64,000 nt of DNA from Tenrec ecaudatus (lineage: Eukaryota > Chordata > Mammalia > Afrosoricida > Tenrecidae): assembly GCF_050624435.1 (NCBI RefSeq), contig NC_134530.1, positions 143,756,721-143,820,720 of the forward strand, written 5' to 3'. A program made the translations under genes and the position numbers. Positions within the stretch are counted from its first letter, which is position 1; the number at the start of each line of letters is the position of its first letter. Shown piece after piece: positions 37,507 to 48,732 of this stretch. A model generated the notes under the pieces. The model had not been told where the DNA came from. It did not search any database and saw only the letters and a list, made by a program, of their open reading frames with translations.

Positions 37507-38740
37507 GCTGCTTCCACCATTAACTCGAGTCAATGGGAACAATAGTACGTTCTGTTAGAAATAGCATGGGCTGTGCTCCTTCGATCTTTAGATACGCATC
37601 TTCATTTTTTGTTGTTGTGCTTTTTAAAAAAGAGTAATAGTTTAACTTCAATGCTCTACACAGATAGAGGAGGCTGCTGGAGCACTTCCTAACTGTTGCT
37701 GCATTCTTTAGTTCTTTCTACTCTTTGCCCTACTTGAGCAGGAAGAACACACAGCAATTTCAAATGGTGGGGTTACTAACCATTAATTGATCTAGTTCAG
37801 GGTCAGCACATTTTTGAGACAGAAGAGCCTATCCTGCCCTTTACAACACTTTAAAAATTATTGGAGAGCCATAAATACATTTTTACGAACAAATGAAGTA
37901 CCTATTATCTGAACGATGTCCTTTACATTTTGTCGATTTTATTTCAGAGCTGCATATGGCTCGAGAGCCGCAGTTAGCTATTGTGAATTGTTGGGTTGAT
38001 GCCTTAATTTGATACCTATGTATGGCGGAATTAGAGGTGTACTTCGCTGCTGTTGTCAGGTGTCATCTAGTCAGTTCTGACGCATAGCAACCCTATGTAC
38101 AACAGAATGAAACACTGCCAGGTCCTGCACCATCCTAAAAATTGTTCTTATGCTTGAGCCCCTTGCTGCAGCCACTGCCAATTCATCCTGACAAAGGCCT
38201 CCCTCTTTTTCGTTGCCACCCTACTGAACCAAGCATGATGTCCTTCCCCAGGGATTGGTCTCACCATGCAGGCCTCTAAAGATTTTGACTGTACTTCTTC
38301 CAAGACAGATTGATTTGTCCTTTTGGCAGTCCATGGTACTTTGTGTGTTCTTCACTAGCACCAGAATTCAAGTGCAGTGATTCTTTGGTCTTCCTTATTC
38401 AGTGCCCAGCTTTCACATGGATACGAAGCGAATGAAAATCCCGTGGCTTGGGTCAGCCCACCTCCAAGTAACATCCTTGCCTTTCAACACTTACAGAGGT
38501 CTTGTCCAGCAGATTTACCCAATACAGTGTGTCATTTGGTATCTTGGCTGCTGCTTCCATGAGCACTGATTGTGGATCCCAGCAAAATGAAATCCTTGAC
38601 AACGTGAGGGTTTTCTCCATATATCATGATGTTACCTATTGGTTCTGTGTGAGGAGTCCGGTCTTTACGCTACATTGAGTTGTAATCCATACCAAAGACT
38701 CCAGTCCTTTTTCTTTCTTTATCAGCAGGTGCTTCATTTA

Positions 38741-39348
38741 TCATTTCAGCATGCAAGAAGGCTGTGTTGTCTGCGTATCACAGATTGTTAATAGCTTTCT
38801 TCTGATCCTGATCCACATCCTTCTCATATAAGCTATTTCCTCTATTTGCACAGCACACAGATTGGATAAGTATGGTGAGAGGCCACAACCCTGACATACA
38901 CACCCTGATTTTATATCCTGCAGTATCCCCTCGTTCTGTTTGCACAAGTGCTCGTGAGCACAGTGACGCGCTCTGGAATCCCTCGGCTCCCCAAGGCTAT
39001 ACATCGTTTGCTGTGGTCCACACGGTCAGATGTCTTTGCGTAGTCAATGAAGCACAAGTAAACATCTTTCTGGTAGCCTCTGCTTTCTGCCAAGATTTAT
39101 CTGACATCAGCAGTGATATCTCTTGTTCTACATCCTCGTCTGAATCCAGCCTGAACCTCTGGCAGCTCCCTGTCAATGGACTGCTGCAGCCGTTGTGGGA
39201 TAATCATCCACCCAATTTTACTTAGGTTTGATATGAATGATGCTACATAATTTGTGCGTTCTGTTGTGTCACCTTTCTTTGGAATGGGTACAAATAACGA
39301 TTTCTTCCAGTCAGTTGGCCAAATAGCTGTCTTCCAAATTTTTGGCAT
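38741..39348 (-). pseudogene. Reverse transcriptase domain remnant of RTE LINE
   Basis: Three broken open pieces in two or more frames (39348-39097, about 39093-38911 and 39004-38741) together cover the fingers and palm of an RTE-type reverse transcriptase. The best piece runs PKIWKTAIWPTDWKKSLF and then, further on, VQAGFRRG, the RTE RT signature. The next piece contains DVYLCFIDYAKTSDRVDH with Thr-Ser-Asp where active elements have an Ala-Phe-Asp type motif. I do not find an intact YADD/FADD box. In-frame stops and shifts make it a relic. Confidence 0.8.
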
Positions 39349-39649
39349 AGAAGAGTGAGTGCTTCCAGTGCTTCATCAGGCTGTTAAGGCAGTTCAGTTG
39401 GTATTTCATCAATTCTTGAAACCTTGTTTTTGGCTAATGCTTTCAGTGCAGCTTGAACTTCTTTCAGTACCATGGGTTCTTGCTCATGCTGTCTCCTGAA
39501 ATGGTTGACTAGTTTTTTTGTGTGTACAATGTCTCTGTTTTTTCTATCTTATTTCGATATTTTTTGCATCATTTAATTTTTTGACCATGGAATCTTTCAT
39601 TATTGCAACTTAAGGCTTGAATTTCCTACTGTGTTCTTTCAGTTTAAGG

Positions 39650-39775
39650 TCGGAGGAAGGTGGGACTCTCTAGACCTGTAAATAATCACAGTTGTGGAAA
39701 CTCATAGGGGGCAGTTCTCTCCTGAACCTGTAGGGTCACTTTGAATTGTCATTGCCCTGGTGGCAGGCAGAGAGG
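39650..39775 (+). repeat. AfroSINE inside the RTE relic
   Basis: 'ACAGTTGTGGAAACTCATAGG', 'GGCAGTTCTCTCCTGAACC', 'TGTAGGGTCACTTTGAATTG'. Plus-strand middle and tail, interrupting the minus-strand RTE. Confidence 0.8.
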
Positions 39776-40289
39776 TTGGCTTATGAGTTCAATTTAAGAC
39801 ATACTGAGCGTATTTTTCCTTTTCGGGTTTCTAACTCTGGGTCTTAGCACATTTTCTATTACCGGTAACTTGTTTTCTTGTGCTACCCCTTTGAAATGTT
39901 CTGTTCCCGCTCTTTGACTTCACCATTTCTTCCATTTGCTTTAGCTACTACGTGATTAATAGCAAGCGTCAGAGTCTCTTCTGATAACCGCTTTGATCTT
40001 TTCTGTCATTTTAAGGGCCTTTTTGCTTTCTTCATGAATGTTTGGTGTCCTTCCACAGCTCGGGTTTTATGACATTGATGTCAGTGCAGCAAATCTGTTC
40101 TTGAGATGTTGCCACAATGCAGGTGGGATAGACTCTAGGTTGTAATTTTGGCTCTTGTGGCTTTGTTTTAATTTCCTTCAGCTTCAATCTGAACTTCTAT
40201 ATGAGCAATTAATGGACGCCCCACAGTAAGCCCCTGGCCTCATTGGCCTGCTTTGTTTCAACGTAGCCATTTTGGTCTCTTCAGTGTAC

Positions 40290-40812
40290 CATTGCTTACT
40301 TCACTTCCTCCCCATGTTTCCTGTTTCCATTTCTCCTTTCCTAACCCTCTGTCCTTAGCTAAATGCTGCCCTTTTGATCTTAAATGGTTGATTATTTTAA
40401 CAAAGACAGGAATTCAGGGTGACTAGAGCCATAGTATAGTCTTTAGGGTCCCACGAGTCTCTTGAACAAATAAGACTGGTTTCTTTTATGATTTTCAGTT
40501 TGGTTTCACATTTATCCAAGCCCTCTTCATGTGTTCGTTTTCAGAGTAGTTGGTCATGGTGGTTGGGTGCTGTTTTTTCTGGTTTCAGGGTTGTGAACGC
40601 TGATGTTTCTGAGGTTTGTTAGTCATTGAACTGTTTTCATGTGTCTTGATTCCCCTCACTCTTCTTTCCTCTGATGGGGAGAGACCAGTAATTGCACCCG
40701 AGGTGACTGCTTATGAGCTTTCAAGACCCTAGTCTGTACTGCTCACTATATAGTATGTTATGCCAGTTGACCTTGGTATCTCCAGAGACAACTCACTCCC
40801 CCTCAAGGTGTT
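40290..40812 (-). repeat. Older LINE 3'-end repeat
   Basis: Same type of text as 47990-48735: 'AAATGCTGCCCTTTTGATC', 'GAGTAGTTGGTCATGGTGG', 'GAGCTTTCAAGACCCTAG' and 'TATGTTATGCCAGTTGACC'. I recall this text from elephant L1-associated 3' ends. It separates the minus-strand RTE from the plus-strand RTE tail. Confidence 0.6.
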
Positions 40813-40814
40813 TA

Positions 40815-41035
40815 GTTGCGGCAAAGAGCTTCTCCTTGGGAAAGGACATCCTGCTTGGTGAAGTTGCAGGGTCAGCTCAAAAGAGGAAGACCACCAAGGA
40901 GATGGGTTAGCACCGTGGCTACACCAGTGGCTTAAATACAGCAGTGGATGTGAAGGTGGTGCCGAGCCCAGCAGCATTTCATTCTGTTGTGCATAGGATT
41001 TGCTCAGTGGCACCTAACAACAACAACAGCAGCAA
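40815..41035 (+). mobile_element. RTE LINE 3' end, plus strand
   Basis: This encodes the typical C-terminal end of an RTE ORF ('GKDILLGEVAGSAQKRKTT'; BovB has a comparable 'DALLAGVIG..RRSRQK' region), then 'ATTCTGTTGTGCATAGGATT' and the (AAC)n tail 'CCTAACAACAACAACAG'. It is 5'-truncated and opposite in direction to the RTE relic at 38041-40265. Confidence 0.75.
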
Positions 41036-41337
41036 GCTTTTATAACTTAGTTGCCTGTACGCCTACCACATCCTTGGATGTATTTGCAGCAGAGATCAAT
41101 CACATATGCAAATATCCTGTCAAACTACATTTGTGGGAATGTTCTCACTCTCCCTCCAAACATGTTTAGTCTGTGTGTCTATCTGTAGATCCACCACTAT
41201 TGCAAGATTGTATCTATAGCAGTATTTGCTTCTCTTGCAAACTTCCTAGAGCTGTGTTTCTCTCATTTTCTCCTAACCTCCCTCTTCATTGTAACTTCCC
41301 TTCTCCTTCACCCAAGTTAAGGGGCCCTGAAATGGGT

Positions 41338-41505
41338 TAGGGAGTTTTGCGGGGGGTTGCTAATCACAAGGTCAGCTGTTGGAATTTACCAGCTGCTCCT
41401 CAGGAGAAAGATGAGGCTTTCTACTCCTGTAAAGATCTACCTTCTCAGAAACCTATAGGGACAGTTCTGTCCTTCCCTGTAGGGTTGCTATGTGCCGGTT
41501 TACTT
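41338..41505 (+). repeat. AfroSINE, near full length
   Basis: 'GGTTGCTAATCACAAGGTC', 'GCTGCTCCTCAGGAGAAAG', 'GAGGCTTTCTACTCCTG' and 'CCTGTAGGGTTGCTATGTG'. Confidence 0.88.
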
Positions 41506-42084
41506 GTTGTTTTCTGTCCACGTTAACAATTGTTTACCCTTTAGCCTGAGACTTCCATTATCGCTTTCTCTGTGTGATAACCGTCAAAAGAATATTTCTC
41601 AAACTGCTAGTTTTTTAAACAAAAGGTAAGGCTTAAATTAGAGTAATGTAAAAATACTAGCTTATCAAGCTGCAGGGGAGAAGCTGTCTGCCTAACCTAG
41701 TCATAGGAGGGGGCTTATTGGGTTGAAAAATAATAGAATTTTCCCACAAGTGTTTGAAGCCCCCTTGAATGTAGCCTTGGAAACCTGTAGAAGGGGGCGT
41801 CTGGGCCTGCTGTGGCTTAGCTATGTAAATATCTGGGAAAGGGCTCTGCTCTAATGGCAGTCTTGCACCCAGGGAAGATCCAAGAGTTCTCCATAGAAAC
41901 AAGTACTTAGAAACAATCACTTAAAAGGTTAAGGAGGTGTTTCAAGTGCCACTAACACAGGTACTGGTAAAGTGGTACAAAGACCTGTGAGAAAATGACA
42001 AGAAAAAGCTGTAGATGTACAGATGGGGAGAAGTGAGAGAGGAAGTCGACAAGACTAAGATTGAAACTAGTGAAAAGGAAGAGA

Positions 42085-42889
42085 GTGTGTGGGGAAGAGA
42101 GCTGATGGTGCCCGGCTATCAAAAGACAGCGTCCGGGGTCTTGAAGGCTTGAAGGTAAACAAGCGGCCATCTAGCTCAGAAGCAACAAAGCCCACATGGA
42201 AGAAGCACACCAGCCTGTGCGATCACGAGTTGTCAAAGAGATCATCAAAGAACAAAAGTCATATCATTGTGAATGAAGGGGAGTACAGAGTAGGGACCCA
42301 AAGCCCATCTATAGGCAACTGGACATCCCTTTACAGAAGGGTCCTGGGGAGGAGACTAGCCGGTCAGGGTGCAGTACAGCACCGATGAAACATACAACTT
42401 TCCTCTACTTCTTTAATGCTTCCTCCCGCCCCACCCCCACTATTGTGGTACCCATTTTACCTTACAAATCCAACTAGACCAGAGGATGTATAGATAGGAA
42501 CCGGAAATAGGGAATTCAGGACAGTTGAACCCCTCAGGACCAATAATGAGAGCAGCGATAACAGGAGGGTAAGGGTAAGGTGGGGGGAGTGAGGGGGAAC
42601 CAATCATAATGTTCTATGTCTAACTCCTTCCCTGGGGGGTGGACAATAGAAGGGAGACGTTGGATAGTGTAAGACATGAAAAAAAATTATAAATTATCAA
42701 GGGTTCGTGGGGGAGTTGGGGCGGGGAGGGAGGGGAAAAATGAGTTGATAACTAGGGCTTAAGTAGAAAGAAAATGTTTTGAGAATGATGATGGCAACAA
42801 ATGTACAAATGTGCTTGACACAATGGATGGATGGATGGATAGTGCTAAGAGTTGTAAGAGCCCCAATAAAATGATTTAAAAGGGGAGAA
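42085..42889 (+). repeat. Long LINE 3'-end repeat with 12-bp target duplication
   Basis: Plus-strand 5'-truncated copy (about 0.8 kb) from 'GCTGATGGTGCCCGGCTATC' to 'CCCCAATAAAATGATTTAAAAG'. AAAAGGAAGAGA at 42073-42084 recurs at 42890-42901, which marks the target-site duplication. Member of the same family as 28085 and 45871. Confidence 0.88.
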
Positions 42890-43179
42890 AAAAGGAAGAG
42901 AATTTTTGTTAGTTGGAGTAGGATGCATAAAATGACTCATGCTTGCTTATAGCTTTGCTGCAGCTTCTAGGTTTAAAGGTGTGTTTGTGTGTGAATCCAA
43001 ATTCCAACAAGGGTTTTATTATTGTGAAACAGTTGCTAAATAGATACCCCATTGCTGCTGGGATTTGGAACCAACAGCAGTCAATATCCAGGGAGTTCTT
43101 TTTACAGAAACTTCTCTGCGGCCATAGCATCACAGGGGGTGGTATTGTGAATGGTGAAATCAACATTCAGAAATAATAG

Positions 43180-43320
43180 CTAGCTGACATTTATTGAACA
43201 CTTCATGGGTATCAGATATTCTAAACATTTTCTATACATTTAACTCATTTAATCCTCTCAAAATGCATAGTGTTACTGACCCTTCTTTTCACGCCTGAGG
43301 GAAATACATTGTGCCTGAAG
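43180..43320 (+). repeat. MIR3/L2-type fragment
   Basis: 'AGCTGACATTTATTGAACACT', 'ACATTTAACTCATTTAATCC', 'TCTCAAAATGCATAG' is the commonplace ancient-repeat wording near an L2/MIR3 end. Confidence 0.75.
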
Positions 43321-44067
43321 GCCTAAAGGTTTAAAAAAGTATTAATAGACTTAAATATTCTTGGAATGCGCTCTAGTCAAGAAGAAAGGAAAAGGGGCTA
43401 GGTGTCAGGTGACACAGTGTTTTTGAGTATCAGCCATCACTCAGCTGAGAGTATTTGCTCATTTGTAGTAATAATGACTGTATTTATATTAGTAATCCCA
43501 TTCACTGACCTTAAAAATTAAAAAAACTTCCAAAGAAATTGTTGCCATTTCTTGTTTTCATACCCACAACGTAGTGCCTGTTCATGGGAAGGACTCAAAG
43601 ACATAGGATATGCTGCCTACTCTCAGGAAGTTTCTTAGAAATAAAATGAAGAGCATTTTAGGTGATGATGATGATTCTCCAGACTTGTAGTCAGCAGAGT
43701 GTGTCTGTACTGGTGAATCGTTCTTCTGCTCATCGTGATGGGGGTAGTGACCTTTGCTATACTGTTTTATACTGGTCTTATTTGTCTTGGAAGGTGATTG
43801 TCTAAAAGAATTGCAATCTCCTCTGTTGAGTGCCTTACCGCCTTTATTAAGAATGAGACCATCTAACATACCTTCCTGTCATTTCCCTCCTTGTCTCCTC
43901 CCAAAGCTCTACAATTTTATCATCAAGCTGCTTAGCTCAGAAAGGGATGGGATGTCCCTAAGGATAAGGTTGCTAAGACACACTGATCCCCCTTACCTCC
44001 TGCTGAATTGGAGGTGAGCAAACGGATCTCGTAAACTTGTGATGAGATTTGAAGAAAGAGGGCACAC

Positions 44068-44250
44068 ACCAAGGTCACTGCCAGTGAGTCAATGCTGACA
44101 CCTAGCCACCCTCTGGGACAAGTTAGAACTGCCCCTGTGGGTTTCTGAAACTTTATAGGAGTAGAAAGTCCCATATTTTCCCAGAGGAGTGGCTGGTGGT
44201 TTCAAACTGCCGACCTTTGGTTAGCAGCCCAAGGCATAGCCACTGTTGCA
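44068..44250 (-). repeat. AfroSINE, near full length
   Basis: Tail 'CCAGTGAGTCAATGCTGAC', 'GCCCCTGTGGGTTTCTGAAAC', head 'GGTTTCAAACTGCCGACC', 'GGTTAGCAGCCC'. Confidence 0.9.
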
Positions 44251-45870
44251 AATGTAACATAGATATTTGATAGGGGAAAACCTGAACGAAGAGCTGCTTA
44301 CCACTGGAGCACTGAGGATTGAGGTAAATGAAGAATTCAAACCCAATTTTTTAAAAAGTTCATAAAATATTAGAAGAACATGGTCAATTATTAAATCAAG
44401 TCACATTTTTCTTTTATACTGCCATAAATCATATGAAAGGAAGAGGGACTTAAGAGTTGGAAGTGTGAAAAAATGGCAGTAGTAGCAGATATATTTGGTC
44501 CCAAGTTGGTGAGGATTAATTTGAGGAATGTCCCTGAGATTTTGTTACAACTTGATGTAAGGGAAGAAAAGTGACTAGGTTCCAAAGGACTCTTAGATTT
44601 CAGGCTTGGCTGTGGGTGGCACTCTTTCATGGTGAACTGTGGAAGCTGCACAGATCAAAACCTTTTGGTAAAGTGAGTCATTATTTGTATAAAATGCCCT
44701 AGAACCCCCATTGAAAATGACCTCTAGTTTTGTGGTCACTAAGAAGTATCTTCTGCTAGGAGACAGACTGGATGCTTAACAAAAGCTTGAGAGAAAATCT
44801 GTTACCTTTTCATCAGCACCTTCATAATGGAGTAGAACTTAATGAAATGGTTGGAAATTGAATCTGAGATTAATAGACTTGCTGATTATTTCATTCAAAC
44901 TAATTAAGTCTGAGTGGGAGGGATGCTGTTTTCATATAAAAATAATGGTGCTCATTACTTCATTAATCTCTACTTGTCTTAGTTAATGTAGTAGCTTCTG
45001 CTGACATGGGATAATCTATGAATTCTATGTAAATATAAATATGAATTTATATGCTGTTCTCCAAAATGGAATCATTAGTCCTTTTTAAATATGCATGGGG
45101 GCGTTGACTTTCTTCTGTCAGTTTTACTAGAGACTCCTTGATTCTTAACTATTATAGTCTTATTCCTGATTATCAGCTAGACCATGGAGTCCCAAATGTA
45201 CTTGGCTTATCTTCCCCTTCTCATAAACTACTCAGCACCCCATCCCCAACAATGAAGACGTTTGTACTCTAACCCATAACCCATTCTAAAGTGTAAGTAT
45301 TTGCTTCTGCAGCCCTCCCCATCATTCCAGTGCCCTCTAGGGGGGTGGTATCTCCTTAGATTGGGGAACATGAAGCTAGACAATAAGAACATAGATAAAA
45401 TAATATATAAATATTTAATGGTTTTGCTTTGTGGAATTGAAAAAATATTTTGTAAAGGATCATGCTGATTATACTGATTAAATATTAGTCATTCATATCC
45501 TAACAGTAACTAATGCATATCAGGCCAAGTTCTAGGTCCTAGGAAGATAAGAATGAGCAAGTCTTCGTGGAGTTTATATTTTAGTAGCGAAGATAAGATG
45601 TGAACAAATCTGTAAGGTCAAAAAGTGCTAAGTGGTATCAAAACTAGCAGTAAGGGGAAAGTGATGGGCTGGGATTATTTAGGTAGATTAGTCATGGAGG
45701 GTTTCTCTGGGGGAAGCAGAGGTCTGAGGAAAGAAGAAACTCTTGCAAGAATTATTTCAGGCAGTAGGAGCAGTAATTTCAAAAGCGTTGATAGGCTCTA
45801 ACTCAGTGAGAATCAGTTTGGTAAATTGGAGAAAAAGCAATTGAGGAGTAGCAGATGAAAAGAGGGAGGC

Positions 45871-46157
45871 GTTGCTCAGAGCAGCCAATGCACAGAGAGG
45901 ATCCTAGGGCAGCCCCACTATGAGACACCATCTCCCTCACTGACCCATAGCCCTACAGGGGACAGCACTGGAGACACAGTGGGGGAATTGCGCCCAGTCG
46001 AACCCCACCACACTGAGGCGTGCAACAAAACAGCAAGGGCTGCAGAGCAAGGAAGTCCGGAGGGAGTACTAAAAATGTACTTTGGGGCCAGGATGTGGCA
46101 CCTCACCAGACTTAACTGGAAAACCCTCCTAAAGGTCAACAAACAGACCTGAAACTA

Positions 46158-46212
<55 letters not shown>

Positions 46213-47628
46213 CCCCCCCCTCCCCCCTTCCTTTCTTTCTGGTTTGTTGTTATTGTTTTGTTTTCTTTTGTTGCTTTGTTTTGCTCAGTCTTGTTTTTGT
46301 GCATATTATCTCTGCAGGTCTATCTGGATAAGATATGCTGGATAAACGATCTGTAGGAGAAAACAGCGGGACTGACAGTCTGGGAAGACATGGGAGCGGG
46401 GGAGGTAGGGGAAAAGGGAGTGGTGTTAACAAACCCAGGGATAAGGGAACAGCAAGTGATCCAAAATTGGTGGCGAGGAGGGTGTAAGAGGCCGAGAGGA
46501 ATTACTGAAACCTAAATGAAGACTGAGCATGATAGTGGGACAAGAGGAAAGTAAAAGGAAATAGAGGAAAGAACTAGGAGGCAAAGGGCATTTATAGAGG
46601 TCTAAATACAGGCACGTGCATATGTAAATATGTTAAATATGACGGGGAAATAGATCTATGTGCAAATATTTACAGGTTTAGTATTAAGGTAGGAGATGGA
46701 CATTGGGCCTCTACTCAAGTACTCCCTCAATGCAAGAACACTTTGTTCTATTATACTGGCATTCCATGATGCTCCCCTTCCCGACATGATTGCTGAAGAC
46801 AAATGGGTGCATAAGCAAATGTGGCGAAGAAAGCTGATAGTGCTTGGCTAGACAAAGATATAGCGTCTGGGTCTTAAAGGCTTGAAGATAAACAAGTGGC
46901 CATCTAGCTCAGAAGCAACAAAGCCCACATGGAAGAAGCACACCAGCCTGTGTGATCACGAGTTGTCAAAGGGACCAGGTATCAGGCATCAAAGAACAAA
47001 AAATCCTATCATTGTAAATAAGGGGGAGTGAAGATTGGGGACCCAAAGCCCATCTGTAGGCAACTGGACATCCCGTTTACAGAAGGGTCTCTAGGAGGAG
47101 ACAAGCCAGTCAGGGTGCCGTGTAGCCAGGTTGAAACATACAACTTTACTGTAATGCTTCCTCTCCCCCACTATCATGATCCCAATTCTGCCTTACAAAT
47201 CTGGCTAGACCAGAGGATGCACGCTGGTACAGATCAGAGCTGGAAGCACAGGGAATCCAGGACAGACGAACCTGTCAGGACCAGTTGTGAGAATGGCAAT
47301 CATAGGAGGGTAGAGGGAAGGTGGGGTAGAAAGGGGAAACCAATAAGGATCTACATATAACCCCCTCCCTGGAGGACAGAGAACAGAAATGTGGGTGAAG
47401 GGAGACGTTGGACAGTGTAAGACATGACAAAATAATTTATAAATTATCGGGTTTGTGAGGGAGGAGGGGGCGGGGAGGGAGGGGGAAAATGAGCTGATAA
47501 CGACTCAATTAGAAAGCAAATGTTTTGAGACTGATGATGGCAACAAATGTACAAATGTGCTTGACAATGGATGCATGTATGGATTGTGATAAGAGTTGTA
47601 AGAGCCCCTAATAACGTGATTTTAAAAA
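45871..47628 (+). mobile_element. 1.76-kb non-coding retroposon, LINE 3'-end family
   Basis: The longest member here. GAAAAGAGGGAGGC occurs at both 45857-45870 and 47629-47642, a perfect 14-bp target-site duplication. The 3' end is 'CCCCTAATAACGTGATTTT' and a short A-rich tail. The 5' part (45871-46160) is not present in the other copies here. A (TC)25 microsatellite and a C-run lie at 46161-46228. No protein can be read. It is either an L1 3' UTR piece cut at its 5' end or a full non-autonomous element moved by L1 machinery. Confidence 0.85.
46161..46228 (+). repeat. (TC)n microsatellite with C-run
   Basis: Fifty bases of uninterrupted TC followed by a run of C with one T. It lies inside the retroposon, so it may belong to the family or have expanded after insertion. 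Confidence 0.95.
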
Positions 47629-48211
47629 GAAAAGAGGGAGGCAGGTACCAGAGCGTATTGGACTTCATTGACCTTGGGTTTAATTTTAAGCTTATTGGAA
47701 GTCTTTTAGACAGAGTTGTGACATAATCTGATTACATTTTACAGAGTTTAATCCAGCAGCTAAGCAGGAAACTGACTGGGGTTGAGCAAGATCTGAGCAT
47801 TGTACCATTTATGGAAGTTTTGGGTGATCCAGCCCTGTGGGTACAGTATAGTCACCACAATCCACTATAGTTTAAGAACAAACTGATCGAACTTCGTTCA
47901 TTTTAAACTTTGTATTGTGTGTGAACTAGGTGAAGGCTTGCATGGCTCTACATTCAGCAGTGCATGTACGTTCTTGGCAATCTACTCAGTGTGCCGTACA
48001 TCTACTTCTGCCCTGTCTTCTGTTTGTTCTTCCTTTCTTGACCCTTTGAACTTTGTTCTTTGACAAATGCTGCCCTTGATCCTAAATGGTTCATTTCTAG
48101 ACCTAATGGGTAAGGGCCATTGTCTCAGGGTGTTCCACCAATGTCTCCAACCAGTAAGCTCAGTCTCACTTAGGATTCTGAGTTCTGTTCCACATTCTAC
48201 TCCCACTGGAT

Positions 48212-48392
48212 TCAGGACGAACTCATTGACCCAAAAGATGGAGTAAGAACTGCCCTCCTGGGTTTCTGAGACTGTAAATCTTTACAGAAGTAGAAAGCCT
48301 CATCTTTCTCCCCAGGAGTGGCTGGTGGTTTCAAACTGCTGACTTTGAAGTGAGCAACCCGTGTGTAACCAGTACTCTACCAGGGCTTAATT
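48212..48392 (-). repeat. AfroSINE, near full length
   Basis: Tail 'CAGGACGAACTCATTGACCC', middle 'CTCCTGGGTTTCTGAGAC', head 'GGTTTCAAACTGCTGAC' and 'GTACTCTACCAGGGC'. Its head end lies inside the 127-bp tandem duplication. Confidence 0.85.
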
Positions 48393-48606
48393 TAAGCAAG
48401 ACGTAGTTCTCGAGTGATCCTTCTTAGAGCAGTTGGTAGTGGTGGGTAGCTGGGCACCATCTGGTTCTTCTAGGTGCTGAGCAACCCGTGTGTAACCAGT
48501 ACTCTACCAGGGCTTAATTTAAGCAAGACGTAGTTCTCGAGTGATCCTTCTTAGAGCAGTTGGTAGTGGTGGGTAGCTGGGCACCATCTGGTTCTTCTAG
48601 GTGCTG
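48351..48606 (+). repeat. Exact tandem duplication, 127-bp unit
   Basis: The unit beginning 'TGAGCAACCCGTGTG' at 48351 begins again at 48478 and matches base for base to 48606. It spans the junction of an AfroSINE head and the older LINE 3'-end repeat, so it arose after both insertions. Confidence 0.95.
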
Positions 48607-48732
48607 GCGTGTGGAAACTGATGATGGCATGGCTCGTTAGTCTTTTGGACTAGTTTCCCTGTCTTTCCTCACTCTTCTTTCTTCTGGACCAATAGTTAAC
48701 TCACACTGAGCTTTTAAGAAACTATTAGCACT

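Larger units (their letters stand above)
38041..40265 (-). mobile_element. RTE/BovB-type LINE, decayed
   Basis: Minus-strand remains of an RTE-clade LINE, with a 126-bp AfroSINE inserted at 39650-39775. The order on the minus strand is endonuclease-to-linker remains (about 40265-39370), reverse transcriptase (39348-38741) and the 3' end (about 38100-38041). Clear RT text lies at 39348-39097 ('KIWKTAIWPTDWKKS', 'PIPKKGD', 'RELPEVQAGFRRG'), then near 39070 'CFIDYAKTSDRVDH', where BovB has an AFD-type motif. Further upstream, frames with 'KLKEIKTKPQEPKL' and 'ELWKD' recall the BovB linker. Stops and frame changes throughout show that it cannot be active. Its 3' terminal text ('GGGTTGCTATGCGTCAG') resembles the AfroSINE tail. 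Confidence 0.85.
45520..47790 (+). repeat. Ancient L2-type LINE relic, split by insertion
   Basis: 45520-45856 reads 'GCCAAGTTCTAGGTCCTAGG', 'TCGTGGAGTTTATATTTTAG', 'TTATTTCAGGCAGTAGGAGC' and stops at 45856. The same element resumes after 47642 as 'AGTCTTTTAGACAGAGTTG', 'TGACATAATCTGATTACATT'. The two halves join in the order of the ancient consensus I remember (spread between the 'accidental L2' wordings), with the 45871-47628 retroposon between them. Confidence 0.7.

Noticed and set aside
45330-45346. CTCF-like 'GTGCCCTCTAGGGGG'
   Set aside because: One arm is off consensus and it lies in undistinguished intron DNA; too weak to list.
47028-47360. Open frame of 110 codons similar to the one at 28325
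   Set aside because: The similarity comes from shared repeat DNA, not from a conserved protein; indels shift the frame between copies.
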